This document shows positions 1-10,425 of a stretch of DNA of 64,000 nucleotides, one piece after another. Below the pieces are notes generated by a model. The model was given only the letters and a program-made list of their open reading frames with translations. It was not told the origin of the DNA and searched no databases. Numbering within the stretch: the first letter of the stretch is position 1; every line of letters begins with the position of its first letter. Source of the DNA: Pelobates cultripes (Eukaryota > Chordata > Amphibia > Anura > Pelobatidae); the NCBI GenBank assembly GCA_933207985.1, contig OW240912.1, positions 108,687,503 through 108,751,502 of the forward strand, read 5' to 3'. The position numbers and the translations under genes are program-made.

Positions 1-640
1 CCTGGAAGCAAATCTTTCTCAGATCATATATCCTGGAAGCAAATGTGTTATACCCTGCAAGGACACCAATACCTATACTGAGCAACACACAATCGTATAC
101 TGCTAAGTGTGAGGCAATTCATTGAGGTCACTTCACTTCAGTGGTTAACTTTGACTTCCTTTGATTCACACCAAAGTTACATTGGCTATTGAGACATTGT
201 TGCAAACGAATTACTAGAAACAGTTTATACTTATATCTCAGCTGCTAATGAAGGAGCTAGCTGATGTGATGTATATATTACATACTTAATGGAACAGTAG
301 ACAGCTCCTATATATACATATCTTTTATCTCACTGTATATACACCATTATCACTATTATTTGTCTATATTGCTCCTCAAGAGGGGTCAATAAATATTTAT
401 TATTTTCCATAATTTTTATCTATGTTCTATGATTGGCAATTTGTTGCCCTATATTAGCGGAACAGCCTTCTTTAAGGGTATAGGGACTGATATTTGGGAG
501 GACCATTCTGTAATCCCATTTCAGTCTCTTTCTTTTTTGTATTATATTTTCTGGCTTATGCCCTTGTATTATATTTTCTGGCTTATGCCCTAATTAACTC
601 CAGTGACTTTCCTCTCTTTCACTGTTGTTGTGTCCTCTTT
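1..640. other. Non-coding AT-rich flank
   Basis: No convincing gene is visible. A 13-bp motif at 1-13 recurs at 32-44. The rest is AT-rich with TATA-like runs. The part after about 480 may be 5' sequence of the Penelope-like element that follows, but no conserved protein motif is readable before about 660. Confidence 0.4.
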
Positions 641-666
641 TCTAATTTTCTACCAAGCCTTACATC

Positions 667-1299
667 CAAAATCAGGAGAGATGGCAACGAGGATCAGAAA
701 GAACTGGGATACACTAAGAAACGACACCTCATTACCCAACCTGTTTCAACATATGCCAATTGTGAGTTCTAAGAGGGGAAAGAACTTGAGGGGACATTTT
801 ATGGACACAGGCCAATATGCACTATTAAGCACCTGGGATGCTTTCATTGCCTAAAATGTACAGCCTGCAATAATATGACAACAGGGAAATCTTTTTTCCA
901 TCCGAGGACTGGCAAGGAGTATAAGATCAGGCACAGGATAACATGCACCATAACACATGTGGTGTTCCATATTATGTGCCCATACCATCTTGGGTATATT
1001 GGAGAAACGTCTAATGAGTTGAGAGAACGCATGAGGGGTCATAGATCAGCTCTTAGACTGGTTCTAATGAGTGGCTCAGCTACGACTCCAGTAGCAAGAC
1101 ATTTCTTGGAAGCAGGACATACCCTGCCAGTATTGCGGTTTATGGGCATCGACCATGTCCCCATTTCCTTGAGGGGGGGAGAAATTGAAACAACCAATTA
1201 TTGAGAAGAGAGGCCTTCTGGATACATACATTGGGGATGCTGTCTCCATATGGACTTAATAAAAAGAATCCACTTTATTGTTTCCTTCCTAGACGTTAA
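667..1299 (+). pseudogene. Penelope-like RT tail and GIY-YIG endonuclease, frameshifted
   Basis: This is the C-terminal part of a Penelope-like polyprotein, which copies element RNA and nicks target DNA. The first block (frame of 603-854) reads IRKNWDTLRND and then SSKRGKNLRGHF, which fits the RT thumb and linker. A shift leads into CFHCLKCTAC, the CxxCxxC cluster, just before 875. The frame 875-1204 reads VVFHIMCP and GYIGETSNELRERMRGH, the GIY-YIG core with its Arg helix. After a stop at 1202 the tail continues in another frame as REAFWIHTLG followed by LSPYGLN, the usual Penelope C-terminus, ending at 1299. At least two frame changes show the gene is dead. The motifs are seen directly; the family assignment is established knowledge. 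Confidence 0.75.
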
Positions 1300-2036
1300 T
1301 CTATTCTTAGTTATGGAAGCACTTTAACAAGGAATTTTTTTGTATATATTTTTCTGTATATTAATTATTCATATATATTTTTGTGTATATACTTTTTTTT
1401 GTCGTTTTTTTCTAACCACTGTTGTGGTGCTTCCACGCAGAAGCTATGATGTACTTGAATTCTGACATTAATAAATGTGTTGCCGTATGTGCATTTGGAA
1501 TCTTTATGCGTGTTGGGTGGGCACAAACCTGCTGCGTTGGTTCCCTTCTACTATATTTTTTACTTTTTTACTTTGTTACTCGCATATGACTATGTTGCAG
1601 CTCTGTTTACCTAATGTAGGAGTGTGAATACATTATTGCTACAATCTATCTTGTCTCAATATAACTATCTCGTATTAGCCTTATGCATCGGCTTATGGTG
1701 AGGATATCTTTCTATGATGTGTGTGGGATTCCATGGGGTCTCTCATGATTACCTTATATGTACCACTGGGTTTTTCTATCTTCTTTTATTTTCTTCTGAC
1801 TCTGTGGGCCCTCACACCCATCCTCTGTATCTTGTAAATAGTCTTTTTCTATATCTTTTAGTCCAGCACTTTTCATTCTATCACTTTGGTTAATAGGGTA
1901 AATGGATTCTTGTGACGTTTTTAAGAAATGTACATGTCACCTCTGACATCACAAGATTTCGTTTCACACCTGTTTCACTCTCTAATTAGCAAATTGTAGC
2001 ACGGTATTTAAACGATTGCTTCACCTTTTTAAATTG

Positions 2037-2066
2037 TCTTGAAAAAAGTCCGGCTGGACTGAAACA
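2037..2066 (+). ncRNA. Degenerate hammerhead-ribozyme-like motif
   Basis: A perfect 5-bp stem (2047-2051 with 2056-2060) closed by a GGCT loop is followed directly by GAAAC (2061-2065). That is the stem II plus GAAA part of a hammerhead ribozyme. The CUGAUGA box that should precede stem II is degenerate (TTGAAAA), so self-cleavage is unlikely. Penelope-like elements are known to carry hammerhead motifs in their terminal repeats, and the position downstream of the endonuclease fits. Confidence 0.4.
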
Positions 2067-2147
2067 TCGACACTATGATATTTGTAAGCGAAATAAAAGC
2101 ACATCTTTTAAACTTATCAAGTCCTTTGAGTGCACTATTTTTGGAAT

Positions 2148-2254
2148 ATATATATATATATATATATTGGAATTTATTCTATTTTACATATTTTACTATT
2201 TTATATATTCTTATATATAAAATAGTAAAATATGTAAAATAGAATAAATTCCAA
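2148..2254. repeat. (TA)n tract and 41-bp perfect inverted repeat
   Basis: A short TA microsatellite is followed by two 41-nt arms, 2167-2207 and 2214-2254, that are exact reverse complements around a 6-nt spacer. The arms are nearly all A and T. It could be a small foldback element, a cruciform-prone tract or a duplication of the Penelope tail. Nothing shows that it is transcribed. Confidence 0.85.
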
Positions 2255-2740
2255 AAAATAACATATGCAGGTAAATACTGACATTTTTGTCATATGTTTC
2301 TTTTGTATTTGTTTGTATTTGTTCTTTTTTAAGTGTCGCTTGCATTGTCCTTTGTAGTAATGACTGGGGTAAAGTGTTAGCAGTATCTTAGCAGAAAAGA
2401 ACCTTGATTTAAGACAGGTTTACATAAAAGCAAACAATATGAAAGTTCAAGCATCAATAAATAATGTTTTCAATCCTAAACTTTTGGTTCAGGAATAAAA
2501 AAGGCCAGTATACTGAACTCAAATGATCTGGAGGTCAAGGATATACCATAGGCTCTTTTAATTGACAACAAGGTCAACCTTTCAGTGATTTCAACCCTCT
2601 GAGACATTTTGTTTTTGTAAACAAAAACAGGAAAGACTAAGACTCTACCTTAGGACCATCTAATGTAAATGTTTTTGTTTTTATGCAGGAAAAGAGCTTT
2701 GCAAAAATGTAAATCTTATGGTCTATTTTTCAAGTTCAGT
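2255..2740. other. No gene seen
   Basis: AT-rich sequence with no ORF, repeat boundary or RNA gene that I can support. Confidence 0.5.
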
Positions 2741-3120
2741 TTAAGGTTCTGGCTTGAAAGGAAGATATTTAGATAGAAAGATGGCTTTAGGCTTTGTAGC
2801 AGACTTTGCATTTTCTGGGTAAGTCATGTGCAGCTCTTTGGACATACGTGGAGTAGCGTTGGAATCCATGGCAACATCATCATACTCCTCAGAATAGATA
2901 TTGGATAGCATCATAATCTTGGACCTCTTAGACTGATACAGTAAATTCCCAATTTTCTCGGATTCTTTGCCAAGAAGACCTACTGTTTTTTAGGTTCCAT
3001 TCTCATGTTCTCCCCAACTAATATGCAGGTAGGAAAGTTGGTTGTTGAAATATGGATAATTAGAAATAATGGCATAGAGCCCATGCCAGGCAGGTCAAAC
3101 AATATTTTTTCATATGTATT
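2741..3120 (-). pseudogene. Unidentified coding-like stretch, possible last exon or processed fragment
   Basis: Read on the minus strand, 3120 to about 2995 is open and includes FDLPGMGSMPLFLII. The frame then shifts by one base at an A6 run (2986-2991) into a second open stretch ending at the stop 2741-2743, which includes GLLGKESEKIGNLLYQSKRS and SEEYDDVAMDSN. One additional A in the run would join the two into about 125 codons. Codon use looks protein-like (acidic and Lys-rich blocks, few rare codons) compared with the random AT sequence around it. An AG preceded by a weak pyrimidine stretch just upstream of 3120 could be a splice acceptor. I do not recognise the protein. It could be the last exon of a host gene with an indel or sequencing error, or a decayed retrocopy. 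Confidence 0.35.
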
Positions 3121-3235
3121 CTAATCAATCAGAGCTGTGTTTTAGATCGAGAAATATATTTATATAGAGTAGAAACATTTCTCGCTTATAGGGATGCCAT
3201 TTTTCTCTTTAAAATATTTTTAGTGTACTGACTGC

Positions 3236-3560
3236 TAGTGATGTCGCGAACCGTTCGCGAACTTTTCGCGAACGGTTCACTGCGGTTCGCCATGAACTGT
3301 TCGCGGCGAACTCCGGTCAGTTGACACATCCTGGCCAATCTCCAGCAGACCCTCTCTCCCAGACTATCCCACCTCCTGGACAGCATCCATGTTGAAGGCA
3401 GCTTCCTGGGCTGTCAGAGAGCTGGAACACTCTCTTTCTGACTGGAAGTATCAGTTTTATGCAATGTTTGTGTCTGACTTCAGCACCCATAGCATTTTAT
3501 TCTCAGACACTATGGACAAGCTATCAAAGCTCTTACTGTCCAGCTTTAAGGTGTTTTAAC
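3236..3560. mobile_element. Partial hAT element of the 3922-9347 family
   Basis: It begins with TAGTGATGTCGCGAAC, identical to the left terminus of the complete hAT at 3922, and continues with a perfect 14-bp inverted repeat (3248-3261 with 3265-3278). No matching opposite terminus is visible before the Tc1 element begins at 3632, so the copy is truncated or non-autonomous. The right boundary is approximate. Confidence 0.55.
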
Positions 3561-4271
3561 TATCTTGCTCCCTGATAAAAAACAAAACTATGTTCGGCTT
3601 TATTTTTGTTTTTTTACCTCTGCCCTACCTACAGGGAGGAAAAAAAGTATTTGATCCCCTGCTGATTTTGTACATTTGTCCACTGCCAAAGAAATGATCA
3701 GTCTATAATATTAATGGCATGTGTATTTTAACAGAGAGACAGAATAACAAAGAAAAAAAAAATCCAGAAAAACACATGTCAAAAAAGTTATAAATTGATT
3801 TGCATGTCAATGTGTGAAATAAGTATTTGATAACCTATCAGCAAGATCTCAAGCTCCCAGGTGTCTTTTACACAGGTAACGAGCTGAGATTAGGAGCACT
3901 TTTAAAGGGAGTGCTCCTAATTAGTGATGTCGCGAACCCGAAATTTTCGGTTCGCGAACGGCGAACGCGAACTTCCGCAAATGTCCGCGAACCGGCGAAC
4001 CGCCCGAAACGCCATTGACTTCAATGGGGAGGCGAATTTTAAAACACACAGGGACTCTTTCTGGCCACAATAGGGATGGAAAAGTTGTTTCAAGGGGACT
4101 AACACCTGGACTGTGGCATGCCGGAGGGGGATCCATGGCAAAACTCCCATGGAAAATTACACAGTTGATACAGAGTCTGGTTTTAATCCATAAAGGGCAG
4201 AAATCACCTAACATTCCTAAATCACAATCAATATGGATTGACACCTGACATATGACATATTGACACCTTGA

Positions 4272-4470
4272 CATATGGATTGACACCTGTCCTCAGAGCC
4301 CCTGATGCACACGGACACAGAGCAGAATAGAGACTGGTCCCCCTACATAGGGTCACTTGGCAGATATGGATTGACACCTGTCCTAAGGATCCCTGATACA
4401 CACTGACACAGAGCAGAATAGGGACTGTTCCCCCTACATCGGGTCACTTGGCAGATATGGATTGACACCT
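4272..4470. repeat. 91-bp tandem repeat inside the hAT
   Basis: The block containing TATGGATTGACACCTGTCCT, the acacagagcagaatag motif and the gggtcacttggc motif occurs twice, with a partial third start (4281, 4372, 4463), giving a 91-bp period. It lies in the 3' non-coding part of the hAT element. Confidence 0.75.
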
Positions 4471-4877
4471 TGTTACAAACTGCTATTTGTAACGGGCCCT
4501 TTAAATGGCAAATTGCCCTGTTTCCCTGGGTTGTGGAGAAGCCTCTTTGCCAGCCTCCTCCCGCATGACTATGGCCCCTGGGAGATTGTGAAAATGTATG
4601 CACTTTTATTTGGTGTGTATGGCCCTTTAAGACTGTCGGTGGGCATATTGGGGCTTATGGACTCTTTATGTGACTGGTGCTGGCCCTTTAAACACCTTTT
4701 TTGGGACATCAGGAAGATTGGGACACTGCCCCTTTAAGGCCGTGTCCCCAGACTTGTTGGGGACACGGCCCCTTTAAGACGGTGTCCCCTGTGTCCCCAG
4801 ACCTGGTGCAAACCCTTTGTGCCTGCCTTGCTATTTCCCACTTGGTTCAGTAAATGGGAAATTATTTCAGCTGCAGA

Positions 4878-4982
4878 GACTAAGTCCCATTCGGCGATGG
4901 GACTTAGTCTTTTTTTCAGCCGTTTTTTTCAGCCTTATTTCAGCTGTAGAGACTAAGTCCCATTCGGCGATGGGACTTAGTC
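4878..4982. repeat. Two identical hairpins at 73-bp spacing beside the assembly gap
   Basis: Each hairpin has 13-bp perfect arms (GACTAAGTCCCAT and its complement) around the loop TCGGCG: 4878-4909 and 4951-4982. They belong to a tandem unit of about 73 bp that runs straight into the run of Ns, so more copies probably lie in the gap. Confidence 0.85.
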
Positions 4983-4994
4983 TTTTTTTCAGCC

Positions 4995-5094
4995 NNNNNN
5001 NNNNNNNNNNNNNNNNNNNNNNNNNNNNNNNNNNNNNNNNNNNNNNNNNNNNNNNNNNNNNNNNNNNNNNNNNNNNNNNNNNNNNNNNNNNNNN
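4995..5094. other. Assembly gap (100 N)
   Basis: Exactly 100 Ns, probably a placeholder of unknown true size. It removes the 3' part of the hAT transposase. Confidence 0.98.
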
Positions 5095-6494
5095 CGTGGC
5101 AAAAAAATTCCCAGCTCCCCAGAGGCTGTCCTAGCACCCCGGTCATACAAATATTCATTAACGGCTTTTTCTTGTTGGAGCAAGCGGTCGAACATTAGGA
5201 GTGTTGAATTCCAACGTGTCGGGCTGTCGCAAATCAAGCGCCTCACTGGCATGTTGTTTCGCCGCTGGATATCGGCGAAGTGAGCCATGGCCGTGTAGGA
5301 ACGCCTGAAATGGCCACACACCTTCCTGGCCTGCTTCAGGACGTCCTGTAAGCCTATGTACTTATGCACAAAGCGTTGTACGATCAGATTACACACATGT
5401 GCCATGCACGGCACATGTGACAACTTGCCCAACTTCAATGCCGCTAACAAATTTGTTCCGTTGTCACAAGCCACTTTGCCGATATCCAGTCGCTGCGGAG
5501 TCAGCCACTTTTCCACCTGTGCGTTCAGGGCGGACAGGAGTGCTTGTCCGGTGTGACTCTCTGCTTTCAAGCAAGTCAAACCCAAGACGGCGTGACACTG
5601 CCGTATCGGGATGTGGAATAGTACCTGGGGAGCTGGGGAGGTGCCGTTGATGTGGAGCAAGACGCAGCAGCAGAAGAGGACTCAGCCGAGGAGGTTATGG
5701 AAGAGGATGGAGTAGGAGGAGTAGAGGAGGTGGCAGCAGGCCTGCCTGCAAGTCGTGGCGGTGTCACCAACTCCTCTGCAGAGCCACACATTCCATGCTT
5801 GGCAGCCGTCAGCAGGTTTACCCAATGTGCAGTGTAGGTGATATACCTGCCCTGACCATGCTTTGCAGACCAGGTATCAGTGGTCAGATGGACCCTTGCC
5901 CCAACACTGTGTGCCAGACATGCTATTACTTCCTTTTGCACAATCGAGTACAGGTTGGGGATTGCCTTTTCTGAAAAGAAATTTCGGCCGGGTACCTTCC
6001 ACTGCGGTGTCCCAATAGCTACAAATTTTTGGAACGCCTCAGACTCCACCAGATTGTATGGTAAAAGCTGGCGGGCTAATAGTTCAGACAAGCCAGCTGT
6101 CAGACGCTGGGCAAGGGGGTGACTTTCTGACATTGTCTTCTTACGCTCAAACATGTCGCCCACGACAGACACATGACTGTGGGAAGATGATGAACTGCTC
6201 AAAGGCGGGGGAGGCGGAGTGGCGGATGGTTGAGAGGGGACAAGGAGGACAGCAGTGGTTGACGTGGCTGAAGATGCTGGACCAGGAGGAGGATGGCGGC
6301 TTAGAGTAGGCGTGCTGCTTGTACTCATGTGTTGATCCCATAAGCGTTTGTGATGTGAGATCATGTGCCTACGCAAAGCAGTTGTACCTAGGTGGGTGTT
6401 GGACTTCCCACGACTCAGTTTCTTTTGGCACAGGTTGCAAATGGCATCGCTGTTGTCAGAGGCAGACACACAAAAAAAATTCACACTGCTGAGC
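5095..6494 (-). pseudogene. hAT transposase exon 2 (BED zinc finger and catalytic core), frameshifted, cut by gap
   Basis: Minus-strand main body of a hAT transposase, which excises and reinserts the element by DDE chemistry in the nucleus. The first block (6484-5576, about 302 codons) has a BED finger: CNLC, then TTALRRHMISHH. After a Ser/Pro-rich linker come QWKVPGRNFFSEKAIPNLY and LTTDTWSAKHGQGRY, the first catalytic Asp region. The second block (5660-5095) has VACDNGTNLLAAL, HVPCMAHVCNLIVQRFV and DSPTRWNSTLLM, the later conserved hAT blocks. The two blocks are in different frames, with one frameshift near 5620-5650. No ATG opens the first block; its apparent start is GTG at 6484, and AG acceptors lie just upstream near 6494-6504, so it is better read as a second exon. 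The C-terminal dimerisation domain is not visible. Confidence 0.82.
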
Positions 6495-6705
6495 TCTGCA
6501 ATGACGGCATTCTGGTGGTGGACACAGCATGCGTTGATTGGCGTGCTGTCGGGCTGACCCCTGGTGTCGATGCATGCTGTCTGACTGTGCCACTAGCTCG
6601 CTACGACTGACCTCCCCTGCTTCAGCTTCGTCTCCCTCCTCCTCCCTGTCTCCCCATCTGAACTTTTTAAGCCCTGTTATTCCTGCTTCCTAGCAGCGAA
6701 CTTAC

Positions 6706-7214
6706 GTGACATCCATGGACGCATCGTCATCATCAACCGCTTCACTTGTATCTGACAACTCAGCAAAGGAAGCAGCAGCGGGTATAACATCATCATCATC
6801 ATCACACCGTGCGTCCATGTGTGTAATGCTGCCTGCCTGAGACATATCCCTGTTATCTACATCCTCTGGCAATAATGGTTGCGCATCACTCATTTCTTCA
6901 AACGGATGTGTGAATAGCTCCTCTGACATACCAACTGAAGCGGCTGTGGTGCTAGTTTTGGTGGTGGCGGCAGGCGGGTGAGTGGTATCTTGAGAGGTGC
7001 CTGAAGCTAAGCTGGAGGAGGATGGTACGTCAAGGTTCTGAGCGGAGGCTGTAGAAGATTGGGTGTCCTGTGTTAGCCAGTCAACTATGTCCTCAGAACT
7101 TTTCAAGTTCAGAGTACGTGGCCTCTGAAAACTGGGCATTATTCTAGGGCCAAAGGGAATCACAGCACCACGACCACGATGGCCCCTGCAGGGTGGCCTG
7201 CCTCTGCCTGTCAT
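6706..7214 (-). CDS. Probable hAT transposase exon 1
   Basis: An open frame of about 170 codons from ATG at 7214, within the hAT and upstream of the BED exon. It starts with a Gly/Arg-rich stretch (MTGRGRPPCRGHRGRG), followed by a Ser/Thr-rich region and an acidic cluster (DDDDDVIPAAA). The in-frame stop at 6704-6702 overlaps a consensus splice donor: the minus strand reads CAC followed by GTAAGT. AG acceptors before the BED exon are about 210 bp downstream. I infer one spliced transposase with a disordered N-terminal extension. The alternative is a separate accessory protein of unknown function. I recognise no domain in it. Confidence 0.55.
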
Positions 7215-7319
7215 TTTTGTTGGGATTAGTGGTACTATGCGTGCAAGCTACTGTGAGACCAGATATGTGTGGCAATGTGCACTGGCACAGTTGTGCAGAG
7301 CCTGAGCTGTAAGCCTGAC

Positions 7320-8990
7320 ACCCGCTTGAAGACCTTAACTGCTATTCAATCTATAAGAGTGAAAAAAGTGTTTTGTTTTTAAATACAAGCTTTTATGTCA
7401 CCAGATCTAAGTGGCACTGGTCACGTATCCACTGTTAGCGTAACACACCCTTTAAGGACACTATTTGCTATTCAATCTATAACAGTGAAAAAAGTGTTTT
7501 TTGTTTTTAAATCCAAGCTTTGTGTCACCAGATCTAAGTGGTGGCACTGGTCACCGTATCCACTGTTAGCGTAACACTGGTCACCGTATCCACTGTTAGC
7601 GTAACACACCCTTTAAGGACACTGACTGCTATTCAATCTATAACAGTGAAAAAAGTGTTTTTTGTTTTTAAATCCAAGCTTTGTGTCACCAGATCTAAGT
7701 GGTGGCACTGGTCACCGTATCCACTGTTAGCGTAACACACCAGCTTTAAGGACACTGACTGCTATTCAATATATAACAGTGAAAAGAGTGGTTGTTTTTT
7801 TTTAAATACAAGCTTTGTGTCACCAGATCTAAGTGGTGGCAATGGTCACCGTATCCACTGTTACGTGAATACACCTGCCAAGTGACACTTAATGCTACCA
7901 ATCTATACCAGCAAAAGTTTTTGTTTTCAAATCCAACCATTGTGACACCAGATCTAATAGTGGCACTTGTCAGCGCATCCACTGTTGTTTTAACACACCC
8001 GCTTATGACACTGACTGCCATTCAATCTATAACAGTAAAAAAAGTTTTTTTTTTAAATTCAAGCTATTATGACACCAGATATAAGTGGTGGCACTGGTCA
8101 CCGTATCCACTGTTAGCGTAACACACCCGCTTTAAGGACACTGACTGCTATTCAATCTATAACAGTGAAAAAAGTGTTTTTGTTTTAAATCCAAGCTATT
8201 GTGACACCAGATCTAAGTGGTGGCACTGGTCACCGTATCCACTGTTAGCGTAACACACCCGCTTTAAGGACACTGACTGCTATTCAATCTATAACAGTGA
8301 AAAAAGTTTTTTGTTTTTTTAAATCCAACCATTGTGACACCAGATCTAATTGGTGGCACTGGTCAGCGTATCCACTGTTAGCGTAACACACCCGCTTTAA
8401 GGACACTGACTGCTATTCAATCTATAACAGTGAAAAAAGTGTTTTGTTTTTTTAAATCCAAGCCATTAGACACCAGATCTAATTAGTGGCACTTGTCACA
8501 GATTCACTGTTAGCGAATAATCTCGCTTAAGGACACTGACTGCTATTCAATCTATAACAGTGAAAAAAGTTTTTTGTTTTTAAATCCAAGCTATTGTGAC
8601 ACCAGATGTAATTGGTGGCACTGACTGGGGAAATGGGCACAGTATGCACTGTGAGCCTGACACAGAAGCTGGCAGCAGGGGCAGACAACTGACTGCTATT
8701 CAATCTATAACAGTGAAAAAAGTTTTTTTTTTTAAATCCAAGCTATTGTGACACCAGATGTAATTGGTGGCACTGACTGGGGAAATGGGCACAGTATCCA
8801 CTGTGAGCCTGACACAGAAGCTGGCAGCAGTGGCAGACAACTGACTGCTATTCAATCTATAACAGTGAAAAAAGTTTTTTGTTTTTAAATCCAAGCTATT
8901 GTGACACCAGATGTAATTGGTGGCACTGACTGGGGAAATGGGCACTGTGAGCCTGACACAGAAGCTGGCAGCAGTGGCAGACAACTAAGT
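7320..8990. repeat. Tandem array of about 12 units, roughly 130 bp each, in the hAT 5' region
   Basis: The anchor GCTATTCAATCTATAACAGT and variants recur at about 7341, 7467, 7628, 7761, 7904 (diverged), 8017, 8147, 8279, 8412, 8542, 8695 and 8847, mostly 126-133 bp apart. The last three units are longer (about 152 bp), with an extra block containing GAGCCTGACACAGAAGC, and 7560-7592 holds a local duplication. The array sits directly upstream of the transposase start codon on the minus strand, so it may contribute enhancer or transposase-binding sites (inference). Confidence 0.9.
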
Positions 8991-9431
8991 GCATTTACAT
9001 TAGATAGAAAAAAAAAATCCAAAAAAGCATACCCTTATCCCTAACCTAGCTATGCTTTTCCCTATCTTATGAACAGCAGCTACACTTTCCCTCCTCTTAC
9101 TAAGCATGCAGCTTGAGAATGAATCTAAAATGGATGCCTTCCAGGAGGTGGGAGGGTCTGCTAGGGAGGGTGTGCTGCTAATTGGCTGGAATGTGTCTGC
9201 TGACTGTGAGGTACAGGGTCAAAGTTTACTCAATGATGACGAATAGGGGGCGGGTCGAACCGCGCATATGTTCGCCCGCCGTGGCGAACGCGAACATGCT
9301 ATGTTCGCCAGGAACCGTTCGCCGGCGAACCGTTCGGTACATCACTACTCCTAATCTCAGCTCGTTACCTGTATAAAAAAAGACACCTGTCCACAGTAGC
9401 AATCAATCAATAAGATTCCAAAATCTCCACC

Positions 9432-10425
9432 ATGGCCAAAACCAAAGAGCTGTCCAAGGATGTCAGGGACAAGATTGTAGACCTACACAAGGCTGGAATG
9501 GGTTACAAGACCATCGCCAATCAGCTTGGTGAGAAGGTGACAACAGTTGGTGCGATTATTCACAAATGGAAGAAACACAAAATAACTGTCAGTCTCCCTC
9601 GGTCTGGTGCTCAGTGCAAGATCTCACCTCGTAGAGTTTCAATGATCATGAGGAATCACCCCAGAACTACACGGGAGGATCTTGTTAATGATCTCAACGC
9701 AGCTGGGACCATAGCCACCAAGAAAACAATTGGTAACACACTACACCATGAAGGACTGAAATCTTGCAGCGCCAGCAAGGCCCCCTGCTCAAGAAAGCAC
9801 ATGTACAGGCCCGTCTGAAGTTTGCCAATGAACATCTGAATGATTCAGAGGAGAACTAGGTGAACGTGTTGTGGTCAGATGAGAGCAAAATCAAGCTCTT
9901 TGGCAGCTACTCAACTCGTCATGTTTGGAGGAGAAGGAATGCTGCCTATGACCACATGAACACCATCCCCACTGTCAAACATGGAGATGGAAACATTATG
10001 CTTTGGGGTTGTTAGGGGAAAGGATAACAACACTGCATCAAAGGGACAATGGCCGGGCACATGTACCGTCAAATCTTGGGTGAGAACCTCCTTCCCTCAG
10101 CCAGGGAATTGAAAATGGCCATGGATGGGTATTCCAGCATGACAATGACCCAAAACACACAGCCAAGGCAACAAAGGAGTGGCTCTAGAAGAAGCACATT
10201 AAGGTCCAGGAGTGACCTAGCCTGTCTCCATACCTTAATCCCATAGAATATATGTGGAGTGAACTGAAGGTTTGAGTTGCCAAACGTCAGCCTCAAAACC
10301 TTAATGACTTGGAGAGGATCTGCAAAGGAGGAGTGGAAATAAAAATCCCTCCTTAGATGTGTGCAAACTACAAGAAACGTCTGACCTCTATGATTGCCAA
10401 CAAGGGTTTTCCCACCAAGTACTAA
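9432..10425 (+). pseudogene. Tc1-type transposase, inactivated (element 1)
   Basis: It begins [20 protein letters not shown] with the paired-like helix-turn-helix ([12 protein letters not shown]) and the second DNA-binding domain ([14 protein letters not shown]), as in fish and frog Tc1 transposases. The open frame stops at about 9818 after a frameshift. The rest is recognisable in other frames: the catalytic region near 9880-10020, with an in-frame TAG at 9857-9859, and the C-terminal end NKGFPTKY at 10401-10422. It ends with TAA at 10425. A normal length of about 340 codons is implied. Several shifts and stops make it non-functional. Confidence 0.88.

Larger units (their letters stand above)
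640..2150 (+). mobile_element. Penelope-like retroelement, 5'-truncated
   Basis: The plus strand holds the C-terminal half of a Penelope-like element followed by a long AT-rich 3' region. Readable parts are the end of the reverse transcriptase, a CxxCxxC cluster, a GIY-YIG endonuclease and the conserved C-terminal tail, then a non-coding stretch with a hammerhead-like motif near 2037-2066. It ends close to a (TA)n tract at about 2148-2166. The RT palm is absent, so the copy is truncated at its 5' end. Assignment to Penelope rests on the combination of RT tail, CxxCxxC, GIY-YIG and ribozyme remnant. Confidence 0.75.
3922..9347 (-). mobile_element. hAT DNA transposon, full length (5.4 kb)
   Basis: An 8-bp target duplication CTCCTAAT flanks it (3914-3921 and 9348-9355). 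The termini are imperfect inverted repeats: TAGTGATGTCGCGAAC at the left, and the reverse complement of the right end begins TAGTGATGTACCGAAC. Subterminal regions are full of CGAAC and GTTCG motifs, likely transposase-binding repeats. Coding runs leftward: exon 1 (7214-6706), intron, then exon 2 with BED finger and RNase-H-like core (6494 into the gap at 5094). A tandem array lies between the 5' terminus and exon 1. The transposase C-terminus falls in or beyond the gap. It inserted into Tc1 element 1. Confidence 0.88.

Noticed and set aside
3186..3386. 66-codon minus-strand ORF
   Set aside because: Lies across the terminus of a hAT fragment with CGAAC repeats.
4817..5134. 105-codon ORF
   Set aside because: Runs through hairpin repeats and the assembly gap.
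7320..8990. CRISPR-like spaced repeat
   Set aside because: Units are contiguous and wholly repeated, with no unique spacers; this is a tandem array in a eukaryotic transposon.
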